Below are positions 6,348-8,079 of a stretch of DNA of 8,079 bases, piece after piece. Source of the stretch: Gemmatimonadales bacterium UBA2960 (GTDB lineage: Bacteria > Gemmatimonadota > Gemmatimonadetes > Longimicrobiales > Gaopeijiaceae). Position 1 is the first letter of the stretch, and each line of letters begins with the position of its first letter. The position numbers and the translations under genes are program-made. The DNA lies in NCBI GenBank assembly GCA_002348465.1, contig DEBI01000150.1, forward strand, positions 2,240 to 10,318. Direction: 5' to 3'. The notes below the pieces were generated by a model. The model ran no database searches. It saw nothing but the letters and a program-made list of their open reading frames with translations, and was not told the DNA's origin.

Positions 6348-6365
6348 GTTTGCTGACAGAGTCAA
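6338..6365 (-). promoter_or_regulatory. Sigma70-type promoter for the argH leader or a short RNA
   Basis: On the minus strand, TTGACT (6365-6360, 5 of 6 to consensus) is followed by a 16-nt spacer and CATAAT (6343-6338, 5 of 6). The start would fall near 6331. This is the best promoter I see in the window. It lies in the gap after the argR stop; 6366-6437 holds no T-run terminator or other signal that I can recognise, so trxC-argR transcripts may also run into it. Confidence 0.65.
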
Positions 6366-6437
6366 CCGTCGATCTAGTGGATCCAACTCGGCGTTCAAGG
6401 CATTCGCAGCTTCTTGGACCGGGCCATGTCCTCAAAT

Positions 6438-6890
6438 TCAGTCGGGCCGCGCCATTCTTTCGAGGCGCTGCTTGATCTCCGACAGGGCGTCTGGGTCCCT
6501 AAGAATAATCAGTATCGTGTCGTCTCCCGCTAGGGTCCCCAAGATCTCAGGCCATTCCTCCCAGTCTATCGCGGCAGCGACAGTCTGTGCGCCCCCTTTC
6601 ATTGTCCGCACTACCAAAAGATGAGCGACCCCCTCCGCGCTATGAAAAAGAGTGGGAAGCAGAGATGCCAGTGCAGGTGTATGGTCCCACTCTTCTGGCG
6701 AAGAATAAAATCCTACTCCGTCTGCTCCCGTAGCCTTCACTAGCCTAAGCTCTTTCATGTCCCGAGAGAGTGTCGCCTGAGTGACTTCTATTCCTCTCTC
6801 TAAAAGCAGCCCCCGTAGTCTCTCCTGACTGCTCACTCGGTTTTTGTTTATGATCTCGAGAACTACCCGCTGCCGATCTACCTTGCTCAC
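6438..6890 (-). CDS. argR: Arginine repressor ArgR (GTG start)
   Basis: ArgR senses arginine and, as a hexamer, represses arginine-synthesis genes by binding paired ARG boxes. The 150-residue protein has the usual two domains. The N-terminal winged helix-turn-helix (about 5-65) has a recognition helix at TQATLSRDMKEL (37-48). The C-terminal oligomerisation and arginine-binding domain (about 80-145) has VVRTMKGGAQTVAAAID (93-109) and the signature GTLAGDDT (118-125). The Asp pair D123/D124 there contacts arginine in known structures. The start codon is GTG, overlapping the trxC stop by 4 nt (GTGA); AAAAGG, 7 nt upstream inside trxC, is a fair ribosome site. The overlap implies co-transcription and probably translational coupling with trxC. 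A predicted ArgR-controlled promoter lies just downstream, before argH; no convincing ARG box is visible in front of trxC. Confidence 0.95.
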   Translation of the reverse strand: MSKVDRQRVVLEIINKNRVSSQERLRGLLLERGIEVTQATLSRDMKELRLVKATGADGVGFYSSPEEWDHTPALASLLPTLFHSAEGVAHLLVVRTMKGGAQTVAAAIDWEEWPEILGTLAGDDTILIILRDPDALSEIKQRLERMARPD

Positions 6891-7330
6891 GCTACGGCCT
6901 TTTCCACTAGTCCTAGAACACGCTCCGGCTCGAACCCGAGCGACCGCTCAACCTCATCTCCGTTTTGGAAGATGATGAGCGTGGGGATACTGCGGATCTC
7001 ATACTTCATAGCAACATCGGGTGCATGATCGGTATCCAACTTGACTACCAACATTTTTCCAACCTCTCGGTTAGCTATCTCATCCAGAAGCGGAGCAACC
7101 ATCTTGCAGGGCGCGCACCAGTCCGCATAGAAGTCCACTAAGACCGGCACGCCCGACCCCAATACTGTCCGGTCAAAATCCTCTTGAGTCACCTTCACTG
7201 GCCGATCAAGCAAAATGGGTTTACTGCAATCACCGCATATCGGTTGATCCATCGACGACCCCAATTCAACCGTATTGAGTGCTAGACAAAATCCGCACCG
7301 TAATGTGATCGTGTTTGTCGATTCGTTCAT
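6887..7330 (-). CDS. trxC: Thioredoxin 2 (TrxC-type, N-terminal zinc ribbon, WCAPC active site)
   Basis: This is a cytosolic disulfide reductase of the thioredoxin-2 type, 147 residues (E. coli Trx2 has 139). The N-terminal domain has two CxxC pairs, C12/C15 and C32/C35, expected to bind one zinc. The thioredoxin fold begins near residue 46 with VLVDFYADWCAPCKMVAPLL (63-82); C72 and C75 are the redox pair. SIPT (114-117) carries the cis-Pro P116, and FQNG (121-124) is also conserved. The active site is WCAPC instead of the common WCGPC; Ala in this position may shift redox potential. The ATG at 7330 is the only start available, because a stop lies in frame shortly upstream. The ribosome site is weak or distant (AGAGGGG about 13 nt before). 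It shares a 4-nt overlap with argR, an unusual partner. Confidence 0.93.
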   Translation of the reverse strand: MNESTNTITLRCGFCLALNTVELGSSMDQPICGDCSKPILLDRPVKVTQEDFDRTVLGSGVPVLVDFYADWCAPCKMVAPLLDEIANREVGKMLVVKLDTDHAPDVAMKYEIRSIPTLIIFQNGDEVERSLGFEPERVLGLVEKAVA

Positions 7331-7407
7331 CGGAAGCGAGCGCCCCTCTCAATTTACATTCGGACCGGGCATTCCCGGGTTACTCTGGATGACCTCTGTG
7401 TGAACGC

Positions 7408-7442
7408 GAGGCCCGAATGGCGCAACTCGCCACCCGGGCCTC
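7408..7442 (-). terminator. GC-rich hairpin after the TonB-dependent receptor gene
   Basis: GAGGCCCG (7408-7415) pairs with CGGGCCTC (7435-7442), and TGGCG (7418-7422) pairs with CGCCA (7428-7432). A 2x2 internal loop separates them, and the terminal loop is 5 nt. It begins 29 nt beyond the receptor stop. No U-run follows on either strand, so it may be a U-poor terminator or a 3' mRNA stabiliser. A smaller CCGGG/CCCGG hairpin lies at 7365-7378. The 7331-7471 gap otherwise shows no clear trxC promoter. Confidence 0.5.
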
Positions 7443-7471
7443 CCGACGAACTCTAGCCTAGTTCTACCGCT

Positions 7472-8079
7472 CTAGAAGAGGTCGTACTTGACCTTCACCA
7501 TCGCATAGCGGCCAATGCTCGGCACACCCACGAACGCAAAGTTCTCGGAATCGAAGATATTCTGCACCGAGAGTTGCAGTGTCGCATCCGTGCTCGGCAA
7601 ACGATAGCCCAAGCCCAAGTCCACAACCCTGCTTGCAGGGACTTCACCGACGTACCCGGCGGAATTCCCCTTAAATGAGCTATTGAACCTCAAACGCGCC
7701 GACGCGTTGAAGCCGGACACAACATCCCTATACGCCATGCTCATTGTGCCTTTCCGCTTGGGAGCATTGAGTGAAATCGGATCTGTCCCAAGAACAGGGA
7801 ACCGTTCGTCAGACACCCATGAGAACGTCCCGCCCATGGTCCACCTGTCGTTCAAGAACCACTGCATAGCGACGTCGCTACCGAACATCGTCAGATCACC
7901 CACCGTTCGGTACGATGCGATCAGGTCTGCACCTGGGCTAAACTCAGAGGACGACACGACACCGACCGGCACCTGTGCCATACCACCGGCGACCTGCGGA
8001 ATAATCGTCGCTGCTTGGGCCTGCGCTTGGGCTGCCGCTGTCGCCGCATCAAGCCCAGCCGCCATGAGCGCCTGCGTTA
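7472..8079 (-). CDS. TonB-dependent outer membrane receptor, C-terminal part (partial, N-terminus off the window)
   Basis: The frame is open to the right edge, so the ATG at 8065 is internal and about 202 C-terminal codons are visible. The segment looks like the last strands of a 22-strand TonB-dependent receptor barrel: alternating aromatic and polar residues, FLNDRWTMGGTFSWVSDE, then NAPKRKGTMSMAYRD, VVDLGLGYRLPS, LQLSVQNIFDSENFAFVG, and a C-terminal Phe in KVKYDLF, the outer membrane beta-signal read by BamA. The NIFDSENF-type phrase is typical of the penultimate strands. Near the visible start, about 35 residues rich in Ala and Gln are probably an extracellular loop. Such receptors import siderophores, vitamins, glycans or peptides; the ligand cannot be told from this piece. 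It is upstream of trxC but separated by a hairpin, so probably a separate unit. Confidence 0.85.
   Translation of the reverse strand, partial: TQALMAAGLDAATAAAQAQAQAATIIPQVAGGMAQVPVGVVSSSEFSPGADLIASYRTVGDLTMFGSDVAMQWFLNDRWTMGGTFSWVSDERFPVLGTDPISLNAPKRKGTMSMAYRDVVSGFNASARLRFNSSFKGNSAGYVGEVPASRVVDLGLGYRLPSTDATLQLSVQNIFDSENFAFVGVPSIGRYAMVKVKYDLF

Noticed and set aside
5849..6475. 208-residue plus-strand open frame
   Set aside because: It is antisense to argH and its leader, crosses the strong stem-loops, is Ser/Arg/Pro-rich without any recognisable motif, and has no ribosome site; it is a shadow of GC-rich coding on the other strand.

Overview
This 8.1 kb window looks like chromosomal housekeeping DNA from a Gram-negative bacterium with an outer membrane. 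It holds the end of a TonB-dependent receptor, a small lipoprotein and ordinary central-metabolism genes at moderately high GC. The Ala/Gln-rich receptor segment and the gene mix would suit Gemmatimonadota or a related lineage, but that placement is a guess. I see no transposase, integrase, CRISPR array, rRNA or tRNA.

Almost everything reads on the minus strand; only trmH reads on plus. From the right edge leftward: the C-terminal part of a TonB-dependent receptor (cut by the window edge); a GC-rich hairpin; trxC (zinc-ribbon thioredoxin 2) overlapping argR (arginine repressor) by 4 nt; a 329-nt regulatory gap; argH (argininosuccinate lyase); rpiA and rpe (pentose phosphate pathway), overlapping by 4 nt; an SRPBCC-SDR fusion protein of the TIGR01777/YfcH group; then trmH, which converges on it. 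A small lipoprotein diverges from trmH, and a YccF-family membrane protein runs off the left edge.

The most interesting stretch is the gap between argR and argH. On the minus strand it carries a good sigma70-type promoter (TTGACT, 16 nt, CATAAT). Two ArgR-box-like sites start exactly 21 bp apart, which is the classical ARG-box pair geometry, and the first covers the -10. Within about 40 nt downstream of the predicted transcription start comes a branched, very GC-rich stem-loop followed by six U, all before argH. ArgR, made just upstream, probably represses this promoter when arginine is abundant. The transcript is then either stopped early as a short RNA or reads through a second strong hairpin into argH. 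An arginine-regulated small RNA or an attenuated argH leader is the best candidate here for something undescribed.

In terms of physiology, argH makes arginine and fumarate, and ArgR senses arginine. rpiA and rpe interconvert pentose phosphates. TrxC supplies disulfide-reducing power, and TrmH modifies G18 of tRNA. The close minus-strand spacing argH-rpiA-rpe, with no clear terminator in the 97-nt argH-rpiA gap, suggests one transcript.
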